From: Geminicoccaceae bacterium
GTDB lineage: Bacteria; Pseudomonadota; Alphaproteobacteria; Geminicoccales; Geminicoccaceae
DNA: 64,000 nt
Assembly (NCBI GenBank): GCA_007694015.1
Contig: RECO01000269.1
Coordinates: 1 to 64,000, forward strand
Direction: 5' to 3'
A program made the translations under genes and the position numbers. Positions 29,846 through 38,778 of this stretch are shown here, in pieces. The first letter of the stretch is position 1, and every line of letters starts with the position of its first letter. Under the pieces are notes generated by a model. That model saw only the letters and a list, made by a program, of their open reading frames with translations, was not told the origin of the DNA and made no database searches.

Positions 29846-29965
29846 AGCGTTTCCCGAAATGCTTGACCATCCCTCACCCCCGCCCGGCACCCACGAGTGT
29901 ACGATGCCATGGGTGGCCGGGCGGGGGTGAGGGATGGTCCGTGCGCTACCTAACCGGGAAACGCT
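29846..29965. repeat. Palindromic MITE-like element, copy 2
   Basis: Perfect 11-bp terminal inverted repeats AGCGTTTCCCG...CGGGAAACGCT around a long GC-rich hairpin. Confidence 0.88.
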
Positions 29966-30091
29966 CCAGAGCACCGACCGGCTTGCGCCGGCCCTGGCCC
30001 GGTCGGCCACGGCTACGTTGGCTGGCGGGCAGGGGGGCAGGGTGGCAAAACGGGCGCTGCGACAACGCCATGATGTTGCGACGAGGATGCG

Positions 30092-30886
30092 ATGGACTTG
30101 GGTTTGAAGGGAAGGGTTGCGGTCATCACCGGACCGGCCAAGGGCATGGGGCAGGCGATCTCGCTCGGCTTTGCCAAAGAGGGCGCCGATCTGGCGCTGG
30201 TTGGCCGTGATCTGGCGGCGATCGAGCCGGTCGTTGCCGAGGCGAAGGCGCTCGGCGTGCGTGCCCGGGCGATCGGTTGCGACGTCACCGACAGCGCCGC
30301 GTGCGAGGCGGTCGCCGAGGCGGTTCGGGCCGACTTCGGCGGTCGCATCGACATCCTGGTCAACGTCGCGGGTGGCTCGGGTCCGATCGGCAAGACCGGT
30401 GCCGAAACCACGGCCGAGGAGTTCGACGACATCGTCGTGCTCAACATGCGGGGGCCGTTCAACATGATCCGCGCCGTCGCCCCCACCATGCAGGCGCAGC
30501 GCTACGGCAAGATCGTCAATGTCGGCGGCACCTTCGGTATGCGCGGCCGCGCCGGGCGCCTCGCCTATTCGGCCTCGAAATGGGGCTTGCGCGGCATCAC
30601 CAAGAGCTTCGCGCTCGAACTCGGTGCCTTCGACATCAACGTCAACACGGTCGCGCCCGGCATGGTCGATGGGCCGCGTTTTCGCACCAAGGTCGTGCCG
30701 GAGATGGCCAAGCGGCTCGGAATCAGCGAAGAGGAGGCCGCTGCCCGGCACGCGGCGGACTACGCCCTTGCCCGCATTACCACCGACGCGGACGTGGCGG
30801 CTGCCACGCTGTTCCTCGCGTCGGATCGGGCACGGCAGATCACCGGCGTCGACCTTCCGGTCGATGGCGGCTGGGCGGCGCTTTGA
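30092..30886 (+). CDS. Short-chain dehydrogenase/reductase (SDR)
   Basis: VAVITGPAKGMGQAISLGFA, LVNVAGGSG, YSASKWGL, TVAPGMVDGPR, DLPVDGGWAAL. Confidence 0.93.
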   Translation: MDLGLKGRVAVITGPAKGMGQAISLGFAKEGADLALVGRDLAAIEPVVAEAKALGVRARAIGCDVTDSAACEAVAEAVRADFGGRIDILVNVAGGSGPIGKTGAETTAEEFDDIVVLNMRGPFNMIRAVAPTMQAQRYGKIVNVGGTFGMRGRAGRLAYSASKWGLRGITKSFALELGAFDINVNTVAPGMVDGPRFRTKVVPEMAKRLGISEEEAAARHAADYALARITTDADVAAATLFLASDRARQITGVDLPVDGGWAAL

Positions 30887-30908
30887 CGGACCTGGGAGTT
30901 TCTGTTCG

Positions 30909-31322
30909 ATGACCAAGATGATCGTGACCGCCGGCCCCTTCCGCTTCGATGCCCAATTGGAAGAGGCAGCGGCGCCAAAGACCTGCGCCGCCTTTCGGGC
31001 GGCGATGCCCTTTGCCAGCGAGGTGGTGCACGTCCGCTGGTCGGGCGAGGGGGTGTGGATTCCGCTCGGCGAGCGGGATTTCGGCGTTGGCTACGAGAAC
31101 CACACCAGCTTTCCCGCACCGGGCCAGATGCTCCTCTACCCCGGCGGCATCAGCGAGACCGAGATCTTGCTCGCCTATGGCGGCGTCCACTTCGCCTCGA
31201 AAATGGGCCAGCTTGCCGGCAACCATTTCCTCACGCTGACGTCCGGGCTCGAAAACCTCCGTCCGCTCGGCGAGATGACGCTCTGGAAGGGCGCCCAGCC
31301 GATCAGCTTCGCCTACGCGTAA
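30909..31322 (+). CDS. DUF3830 family protein (cyclophilin-like fold)
   Basis: VRWSGEGVWIPLGE, YENHTSFPAPGQMLLYPGGISETEILLAYGGVHFASKMGQLAGNHF. Confidence 0.8.
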   Translation: MTKMIVTAGPFRFDAQLEEAAAPKTCAAFRAAMPFASEVVHVRWSGEGVWIPLGERDFGVGYENHTSFPAPGQMLLYPGGISETEILLAYGGVHFASKMGQLAGNHFLTLTSGLENLRPLGEMTLWKGAQPISFAYA

Positions 31323-31349
31323 AGCTCTCGGTAGACGCGACGAGCGCCG

Positions 31350-33692
31350 TCACGATGCGCGTGCCGCGTTGATCGCGGCCCAAATGCGGGCCGGGGTCAG
31401 CGGCATGTCGACGTGGCGAACGCCGGCATGGCGCAGCGCGTGGATCACGGCGTTGCTGACCGCCGGCAACGCCCCCACCGTGCCGGCTTCACCCACGCCC
31501 TTCACGCCGAGCGGGTTGGCAGTGGTGGGCGTGCCCTCGGTCACGACCCCGATCTGGGCCAGATCGCGGGCGCGCGGCATGGCGTAGTCGACGAACGAGC
31601 CCGTCAGCAGCTGACCGCTCCCCGGCTCGTGGCGAACCTCCTCCAGCAGGGCTTGACCCAGGCCCTGCGCGACACCGCCGTGGAGTTGCGCCGCCACACC
31701 GCTCGGGTCGAGCACGCGGCCGACGTCGTCGACCACGGTGTAGCGCAAGAGCTGGACGGCGCCGGTCTCGGGGTCGACCTCGACTTCCGCGATGTGGCAG
31801 CCATTGGGAAAGGTGGGGGCGGTGGTCGCCACCGTGGCCGTGCCACGCAGCGGCGCACCGCCAAGTCCCGCCAGCGCCTCCAGTGCGATCACCCGGTCGG
31901 TGCCCCGCACACGGAAGCCGTCGCCCTCCCGCACGAGGTCTCCGGCATCGACTTCCAAGGCATCGGCCGCCGCGTCCATGGCTTGGCGGATGACCTCGTC
32001 GGCCGCGGCAACGATCGCGGCCCCCGCCGCCCCGAGCGTGCGCGAGCCGAACGATCCGGTGCCCGCTTCGATCCGGCCCGTATCGCCCATGACGACGGCA
32101 ACGCGGGCGGGCTCGATGCCCAGCTGCTCGGCCACCACCGCCTTGAGCGTCGGCGCATGGCCTTGGCCCGTGTCCTGCACGCCGAGGGCCAAGGTGACGC
32201 TACCGTCCGCGTCGACCGTGAGGCTCGCGAATTCGGGCGCTGGTGTCGGCGCTGGGCCGCCGGCGATCTCGATCGGCAAAGCGAGGCCAATGCCGCGCCA
32301 GCGGCCGTGCTCCGCACTCGCCCGAGCGCGCGCCTCGAAACCCGGCCAGTCGGCCTCGGCCAGTGCGCGCTCCAGCACCCGCGCGAAGTCGCCGCTGTCG
32401 TAGGTGTAGACGAAGCCCGTCGCATAAGGCATCGCCGTGGCCGGGACGAGGTTGCGGCGGCGCAATTCCACCCGGTCCGCTCCTGTGTCGAAGGCCGCCG
32501 CGTCGATCAGCCGCTCCAGGATATGGATCGCTTCGGGCCGGCCAGCACCGCGATAGGGAGCGGTGAGCTGGGTATGGGTGTGCACGCCCCGCACCCGGGC
32601 GACGATGGCCGGGGTCCGATAGACGCCAGCCAAGCTGCCGAGATTGGCGATCGCGGAATGCGCGTTCATCTCGGCCATATAGGCGCCGAGATTGGCCAGG
32701 ACGTCGACCTCGAGCGCCAGGAAGCGCCCCTCCGCATCGAGCCCCAGCCGTGCTTCCACCCACTGATCCCGGCCGTGGTAGTCGGCGAGAAGGCTCTCGC
32801 TGCGATCGGCCGTCCAGCGGACCGGGCGCTGGGTCTGCCGTGCCAGCAGGAGCAGGATCGCCAATTCCGGGTAAGCCGCGTTCTTCATCCCGAACGAGCC
32901 CCCGACTTCCGGCGTCACGAGGCGCAACCGCGCCGGGTCGATGCCGAGCACCTCCCGCGCCAGCCCGTCCCGCACCCGATGCGGTGTCTGCGTGCCGGTC
33001 CACAGGACGAAGTCGTCGCTCGCCGGCCGGTAGACGGCCACGGCCGCCCGCGGCTCCAACGGATTGGCCGAGACGCGCGAGATGCGGAGCTGGAGACGGC
33101 TCACCTTTGCCGCTCCGGCCAGCGCCCGCGCTACCCCTTGGGCGTCGCCCACCTCGTGCAGGAACGCGACGTTGCTGCCCGATTCGGGCCAGACCAAGGG
33201 GGCGTCGGGCCCGACCGCGTCGACCACGTCGACCACGGCCGGCACGGCGTCGACATCGAGAACGATGTGCTCGACAGCGTCGCGGGCCGCGCCCGGATCG
33301 CTCGCCACGACGGCCGCGACGGGCTCGCCCAGGTGGTGGATGCGCTCGCATGCGAGCAGCGGCCGGGGCGGCACCCACAAGGGACGGCCGTCGGGCCGGC
33401 GCAGCGATTGCCGCGGGCGCGGCTGACCGGCGGCCCGGACGAGGGGATCGTCGCCCGTAAGGACGGCGACCACCTTGGGCATGGCCGCGGCCGCGCTGAC
33501 GTCCAGCGCCGTAATCCGGCCCGCGGTCATGGGCGCGCGCGCGAACGCGACCCACAAGGCGCCCTTGACCGGCAGATCGTCGGTGAACCGGCCACGGCCG
33601 CGTGTGAGGTCCGGGCGCTCGACGCGGGTCGCGACGCCACCGCCGGGCAGGATCGCCGGGGCTGCAGGGTCGCTGGGGTCGATGGGGTGCAC
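31350..33692 (-). CDS. Molybdenum hydroxylase large subunit (CoxL/XdhB-like), paralog 3
   Basis: GRGRFTDDL, EVGGSFGMKNA, APYRGAGRPEA, GVKGVGEAGTVGALPAV. Confidence 0.92.
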   Translation of the reverse strand: MHPIDPSDPAAPAILPGGGVATRVERPDLTRGRGRFTDDLPVKGALWVAFARAPMTAGRITALDVSAAAAMPKVVAVLTGDDPLVRAAGQPRPRQSLRRPDGRPLWVPPRPLLACERIHHLGEPVAAVVASDPGAARDAVEHIVLDVDAVPAVVDVVDAVGPDAPLVWPESGSNVAFLHEVGDAQGVARALAGAAKVSRLQLRISRVSANPLEPRAAVAVYRPASDDFVLWTGTQTPHRVRDGLAREVLGIDPARLRLVTPEVGGSFGMKNAAYPELAILLLLARQTQRPVRWTADRSESLLADYHGRDQWVEARLGLDAEGRFLALEVDVLANLGAYMAEMNAHSAIANLGSLAGVYRTPAIVARVRGVHTHTQLTAPYRGAGRPEAIHILERLIDAAAFDTGADRVELRRRNLVPATAMPYATGFVYTYDSGDFARVLERALAEADWPGFEARARASAEHGRWRGIGLALPIEIAGGPAPTPAPEFASLTVDADGSVTLALGVQDTGQGHAPTLKAVVAEQLGIEPARVAVVMGDTGRIEAGTGSFGSRTLGAAGAAIVAAADEVIRQAMDAAADALEVDAGDLVREGDGFRVRGTDRVIALEALAGLGGAPLRGTATVATTAPTFPNGCHIAEVEVDPETGAVQLLRYTVVDDVGRVLDPSGVAAQLHGGVAQGLGQALLEEVRHEPGSGQLLTGSFVDYAMPRARDLAQIGVVTEGTPTTANPLGVKGVGEAGTVGALPAVSNAVIHALRHAGVRHVDMPLTPARIWAAINAARAS

Positions 33693-33826
33693 GCTTCCAT
33701 CTCCTGGATCTGGCGCTACGACGGTGACGACGCCGGCTTGCTCGTTTGACCGGGCGTGACGACCTCATAAACTCGGGGCGATGAGCGAGCCTGCAAGTCG
33801 ACGTCCGGATAGTCAGTGAGAATTCG

Positions 33827-34618
33827 ATGACCGAAGATTCCAGATCGATGCCACACCCAGCCGAGAGGTTCGGCTCGTCGCCCGCAGCGGAGCGTCGCGC
33901 CGGGCGGATGGACACGGGCGCCCAGCGGCCGACGGCCCATCAACTCGCCTACGAGTTTCTGCGCGATCGGATCCTGTCCGGCCACTATAAGCCGGGCGTG
34001 CGCCTGCGCGCGGAGCACATCGCCGCCGAGATCGGCGTCAGCCGCATGCCGGTCCGTGAAGCCGTGCTCCAGCTCGATGCCGAGGGCCTGCTGACCACGC
34101 TGCCCAATCGCGGTGTGGTCGTCTCCAGGTTGACGCCCGAGGAAGTCGTCGAGCTGTTCGAGATCCGCGCGCCCTTGGAAGGTTTGGCCACCCGCCTCGC
34201 CGTCGAGCACGCCACCGAGGAAGCACTGCTCGACCTCGACCACTGCCTCGCCCGGATGCGCCTCGCCGAGGGTGATCACCTCTTGTGGATCGACCGCCAC
34301 GACGAACTCCACGACCGCATCTGCCGGTTGAGCCATCGCGACCGGCTCTGCCAACTCGCCCGGCAACTGCGGATGCAGATCCAACCCTATCTGCGCCTGT
34401 TCACCTCCGCGCACCACTCGCCGGAGCTGACCGGCTTCGGGCACGACGTGATCCTGGCGGCGCTGCGTGCCCGCGATGCCGACCGGGCGGAAGCGGCGAT
34501 GCGCGAGCACGTGATGGCCAACGCCCAGGAAATCGCCAGCTTCGTGCGCGAGGAGCAGCGCCTCGAAGGCCGCATCGCGGGGGGGCGTGGCGCCCGGCGG
34601 GCCCGCCGCTTCGAGTAA
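33827..34618 (+). CDS. GntR-family transcriptional regulator with FCD ligand-binding domain
   Basis: wHTH LRDRILSGHYKPGVRLRAEHIAAEIGVSRMPVREAVLQLDAEGLL; FCD EIRAPLEGLATRLA...HDELHDRI. Confidence 0.92.
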   Translation: MTEDSRSMPHPAERFGSSPAAERRAGRMDTGAQRPTAHQLAYEFLRDRILSGHYKPGVRLRAEHIAAEIGVSRMPVREAVLQLDAEGLLTTLPNRGVVVSRLTPEEVVELFEIRAPLEGLATRLAVEHATEEALLDLDHCLARMRLAEGDHLLWIDRHDELHDRICRLSHRDRLCQLARQLRMQIQPYLRLFTSAHHSPELTGFGHDVILAALRARDADRAEAAMREHVMANAQEIASFVREEQRLEGRIAGGRGARRARRFE

Positions 34619-34782
34619 GCGTTCGCGAGCCGGGCCCCGTGGGGGCCGGGACCTTCTGCCCCGATCCGAGCGCCTTGCCGTCGTCTCGAGCAGCCCGTGC
34701 CCGAGGCCGCGCGCGCCCGCCGAGGGTGTTCGGCCGCGCGCCTCGTTTTCAGGCGTTGGCATGGCCTTTGCCTTTCTCTACT

Positions 34783-34804
34783 TGGATCATTGGATACAGT
34801 GTGA
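34783..34804 (+). promoter_or_regulatory. Candidate operator, TTGGATACR family (site A)
   Basis: TTGGATCATTGGATACAGTGTG just upstream of the TRAP gene at 34814. Confidence 0.5.
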
Positions 34805-34813
34805 GGGGCTGGC

Positions 34814-36760
34814 ATGGCGAGTCCGGTCGAGACCCAATCGGTCAATGACCTCGGCGATCATTTCCGTTCGCCGCGCCGCGCGCTCGCGGCCCTGCTCGCC
34901 CTGGCTTGCACCGGCTACTACATGTACGTCGCGGTCGTCGGCACCTTCGCGCCGCAACTCGACCGCAGTCTGTTCATCTTCTTCGGCATCGCCCTCGCCG
35001 TGCTGCTGCGGCCGCTCGGCAAGGGACCGCTGCCCGCGATCGTCGATGGCGCGATCCTGCTCGCCGTCGGTTTCGCCACCTGGCGCTTCAACGACAACTA
35101 CCTCGCCTTCGCCCGCAGCGCCGGCTTTCCGATCGGCGATTTCGACATGGCGATGGGCTGGATCATGATCCTGGGCAGCCTGGAGGCGGCGCGTCGCGCG
35201 CTCGGCGCCGTGATGGCGCTGATCGGCGCGGCCTTTTTGGCCTTTCTCTATTTCGGCCCGTTCATGCCCGACCCGTTGCGCCATGCGGGCTTCGATTTTC
35301 GCACCATTGCCACGGCCATGTACGGCGGCACCTCCGGCCTCTACGGCGGCATCACCTACATCCTCGCCTCCAACATGTTTCTGTTCCTGGTGTTCGGCGC
35401 GTTTCTGATCCGCGCCGGTGCCTCGGATTTCTTCAACGACATCGCCCTCGCATTGTTCGGTCGGCATGCGGGTGGAAGCGCCAAGGCGGCGGTGGGCTCG
35501 AGCGCGCTCACCGCCAGCATCAACGGCTCCGCCGCCTCCAACGTCGCCATCACCGGCTCGCTCACGATCCCACTGATGATCCGCCAAGGCTATCGGCCGC
35601 CGGTGGCCGGTGGCATCGAGGCGGCCGCCTCGACCGGCGGGACGATCATGCCGCCGGTCATGGGGGCTTCGGCCTTCATCATGGTGGCGATCACCGGCAT
35701 TCCCTACAGCGTGGTCGCCCTGCACGCGCTGGTTCCGGCGCTCTTGTTCTTCGTCATCGTGTTCATGCAGGTGCACTTCTACGCCCGCCGCCAAGGCCTG
35801 GCGGGTCTGCCGGCCGCCGCCTGCCCGCCCGTGTGGCCGACGCTGCAGCGCGGCTGGCCCTTCATCCTGCCGCTGCTCGCCATCCTGGTCCTGATCTTCA
35901 TGGACTACTCGCTGCGGCGGATCGGGCTCTTGGCCATCGTCACCCTGGTCGTCGCCACCTGGCTCACGCGCTCGCGCATGGGGCCGCGCGCCATCCTGCT
36001 CGCGATGATCGAAGGGGCGCAGGGTGCGCTCTCGATCCTCGCCGTCGCCGGCGTGGTGTCGATCATCGCCGGCGCCATTCTCCTGCCCGGCACCGGTTTG
36101 CGCATCACCGGGCTGATCATCGGCCTTGCCGATGCGAGCCTCGCCCTGACGATGCTGGCGGTGTTCGTCATCGCCTACGTGCTCGGGATGGGGCTCTCGG
36201 TGCTGCCCGCCTACGTCATCCTCGCCACGCTCGCGGCCCCGGCCCTGATCCAACTGGGCATCGATCCGCTCGCCGCGCATCTTTTGGTCTTGTGGTGGGG
36301 GCAGACTTCGAACGTCACGCCGCCGGTAGCACTCGCCGCCTACATGGCGGCCGGCATCGCCCGCGCCTCGACGTGGTCAACCGGCAACGCGGCGGTGCTG
36401 AAAGCCGCCGGTCTCTTCTTTCTCCCGGTGCTCTTCGTCTATCAGCCGGGTCTCCTGTTGAACGGCGGTCCCTTGCAGATCGCCCTGACCCTGAGTTCGA
36501 TCCTCTGCGGCAGCATCCTCCTCGCGGCGGCGATCGAGGGCTTCTTCTTCAGCCGGCTCGGTGTTTTGGCGCGGCTGCTGCTTGCTGCCGGCGGGATCGT
36601 TCTGGTCTTTGCCGACGGTCTGGCGGCGCTGCCGGCCCTCCTCGGGTTCACTGCCCTCGTCTGGGCGCTCGGCCGCCGGGTGGGCCGGACGGAGCTGCCC
36701 GCCGCCGCCACGGTCGAGGCCACGCTTCCCCCTCCAACCTCGCGCGAAAGGAAACCATGA
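34814..36760 (+). CDS. TRAP transporter fused 4TM/12TM permease (TAXI-associated)
   Basis: Long polytopic protein; GSSALTASINGSAASNVAITGSLTIPLMIRQGY, EAAASTGGTIMPPVMGASAFIM. Confidence 0.92.
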   Translation: MASPVETQSVNDLGDHFRSPRRALAALLALACTGYYMYVAVVGTFAPQLDRSLFIFFGIALAVLLRPLGKGPLPAIVDGAILLAVGFATWRFNDNYLAFARSAGFPIGDFDMAMGWIMILGSLEAARRALGAVMALIGAAFLAFLYFGPFMPDPLRHAGFDFRTIATAMYGGTSGLYGGITYILASNMFLFLVFGAFLIRAGASDFFNDIALALFGRHAGGSAKAAVGSSALTASINGSAASNVAITGSLTIPLMIRQGYRPPVAGGIEAAASTGGTIMPPVMGASAFIMVAITGIPYSVVALHALVPALLFFVIVFMQVHFYARRQGLAGLPAAACPPVWPTLQRGWPFILPLLAILVLIFMDYSLRRIGLLAIVTLVVATWLTRSRMGPRAILLAMIEGAQGALSILAVAGVVSIIAGAILLPGTGLRITGLIIGLADASLALTMLAVFVIAYVLGMGLSVLPAYVILATLAAPALIQLGIDPLAAHLLVLWWGQTSNVTPPVALAAYMAAGIARASTWSTGNAAVLKAAGLFFLPVLFVYQPGLLLNGGPLQIALTLSSILCGSILLAAAIEGFFFSRLGVLARLLLAAGGIVLVFADGLAALPALLGFTALVWALGRRVGRTELPAAATVEATLPPPTSRERKP

Positions 36761-37731
36761 TGTCGACCTCAACGACTAGCCAGCGCCGCCGGTTGCCGGT
36801 GGCCCTCACCGTCCTCTTCGGGCTCGCAGCCGCACCCGCGCTCGCCGCGGACACGGTGGTCATCGGCACCAGTTCGCCAGGCGGTAGCTATTTCCTGATG
36901 GGCGGGGCGCTTGCCACCGCCGTGAACGAGCGCACCGACGCGATCGTCGTGACGGCGCGTACCACCGGCGGATCGGTCGAGAACATGCGCCTGCTCGCCA
37001 CCAACCAGATCGACGTCGGCATGTCGAACGCCGCCGCGGTCTACAACGCCGTCCGCGCCGCGGGGCCGTTCGAGGGGCAACCGGCGGTCACCAACGCGCG
37101 CGGCGTCGCCACCATCGAGATCTCGCCCCTCCACTGGGTCACCCGTGTCGCTTCCGGCATCACCAGCTTCGACGACTTCGGCGGCAAGCGGGTGTCGGTC
37201 GGGGCCGCCGGTAGCGGCACGGCGGCCAACGCCGAACTCTCCCTCGAGATCCTCGGCCTGCTCGATTCCATCCGACCGCAGTTCCTCGGCTTCAACGAGA
37301 GTGCCGACAGCATGCGCGACGGCAATACGGACGTGTTCGCGGCGTCGTCGTCGGTGCCGATGCCGGCCGTCTCGGGGCTCGCCAGCACCCAGCGCATCCG
37401 GCTCATCGGCTACACCGAGGAACAGATGGCAGCCCATCTGGAGGCCAACCCCGCCTACATGGCCTACACGATCCCCGGCGGCAGCTACGACGGTTTCGAC
37501 GAGCCCGTGCTGACCTTCGGCGTGCCGAGCACCATCGTCGTCCGCGATGACGTGCCGGACGACGTGGTCTACGCCTTCGTCATGCTGATGATGCGCGAGG
37601 ACACGGCGGCCTACATGCGCACCGCCTACAAGACCTGGGATCCGTCGCCCGCCGTCGAACTCTTCGAGCAGATCGGCGTGCCCCTGCACCCCGGCGCCGA
37701 GCGCGCCTATCGCGAACTCGGCCTGCTCTGA
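36757..37731 (+). CDS. TAXI family TRAP transporter solute-binding protein
   Basis: VVIGTSSPGGSYFLMGGALATAVNE; coupled to the fused permease by ATGA. Confidence 0.92.
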   Translation: MMSTSTTSQRRRLPVALTVLFGLAAAPALAADTVVIGTSSPGGSYFLMGGALATAVNERTDAIVVTARTTGGSVENMRLLATNQIDVGMSNAAAVYNAVRAAGPFEGQPAVTNARGVATIEISPLHWVTRVASGITSFDDFGGKRVSVGAAGSGTAANAELSLEILGLLDSIRPQFLGFNESADSMRDGNTDVFAASSSVPMPAVSGLASTQRIRLIGYTEEQMAAHLEANPAYMAYTIPGGSYDGFDEPVLTFGVPSTIVVRDDVPDDVVYAFVMLMMREDTAAYMRTAYKTWDPSPAVELFEQIGVPLHPGAERAYRELGLL

Positions 37732-37790
37732 GGGGCGGGGCAGGGCGGTCGGCGCTGGCCGATCGCCCCCCCTGCGACCGGGTCTCGTCC

Positions 37791-38768
37791 TCAGATCTCG
37801 ACGAACGCCCCCTCGGCTTCCCGCAACGCCAAGGCGCACAGCGCCAGATCGCAGATCGCCATGCCCTGGATGATCGCGAGGATGCGCTCCTTTGCGCTCG
37901 TCCGGCCGGATTTGCGGCCGGCGACCACCTCGCCGATGTGCGCGTCGAGCCGCGCCGCCAGGGTGTCCTTGGTGACGCCCGGCCGGCGCAGCCAATAGGC
38001 GACGTCGCCGAGCCGGGTCGCGTAGTCGAGGTCGTCGATGACGAAGCGGTCGACCTCGTCGAGCACGGCGTAATCGACCTCCTCGGTCTCGCCCATGGAG
38101 CAGAGGAACGCGCCGGGTGCGAGCATGCCGGGTCGCACCAGCGGGGTTTCGGCGAAGGTCAGGGTGATCGCGATGTCGGCGCCATCGAGCGCGGTCGCCG
38201 TGTCATCGGCGGCCACGAAGCGGGGGCCCCAGCGGCCATCGTGCGCGGCGGCAAACCGCTGGGCACTGTCGGGTCGTCGCGCCACCACCCGGACTTCCTC
38301 CAGGGAAAACACCTCGCTCAACGCCGGGAACAGCTCGTGGGCGATGCGTCCAGCACCGATCACGGCGGCGATCCGGCTGTCGGGACGGGCCAGGTGACGG
38401 GCCGCCACCACGCCCGTGAGTGCCGTGCGGAAGCAGGAGAGCCACGCCTCGTCGACCAGACCGATCGGCTGCCCGGTCCGGTCGTCGTAGACCATGCAGA
38501 GATCGCTCGTCTGCAGCCGGTCGCCGGCCGGCAAGTCGCTGATAAGCCGAAAGCCGCTCAGGTCCTGTGCGGCCAGCGTCGCCCCCTTCACCTTGAGTGC
38601 GGCGCGGTCCGACCGCCCGCTGCCGGCAAAGAGAGCCGGCGGGTCGGACAGCCCCAGGCCTGTGCCGAGGCCGCAAGTCCGATAGACCTCCTCGATCACG
38701 GCAAGCCCCAGCGCCGGGGTCAATGCCGCCTTGACCGCCGCCTCGCCGACGATCTTCAACCGTGCCAT
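37791..38768 (-). CDS. Ornithine cyclodeaminase / mu-crystallin family protein
   Basis: LALKVKGATLAAQDLSGFRLIS, IAAVIGAGRIAHELFPALSEVFSLEEVRVVAR. Confidence 0.85.
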   Translation of the reverse strand: MARLKIVGEAAVKAALTPALGLAVIEEVYRTCGLGTGLGLSDPPALFAGSGRSDRAALKVKGATLAAQDLSGFRLISDLPAGDRLQTSDLCMVYDDRTGQPIGLVDEAWLSCFRTALTGVVAARHLARPDSRIAAVIGAGRIAHELFPALSEVFSLEEVRVVARRPDSAQRFAAAHDGRWGPRFVAADDTATALDGADIAITLTFAETPLVRPGMLAPGAFLCSMGETEEVDYAVLDEVDRFVIDDLDYATRLGDVAYWLRRPGVTKDTLAARLDAHIGEVVAGRKSGRTSAKERILAIIQGMAICDLALCALALREAEGAFVEI

Positions 38769-38778
38769 CTTGGCCTCC

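Noticed and set aside
29306-30916. 536-aa minus-strand ORF through the palindromic repeat
   Set aside because: Spans the repeat and the antisense of the SDR gene; the recurring IPHPRPATHGIV peptide is just translation of the repeat
31413-33749. 778-aa plus-strand ORF opposite CoxL3
   Set aside because: Antisense shadow; CoxL motifs are clear on the minus strand
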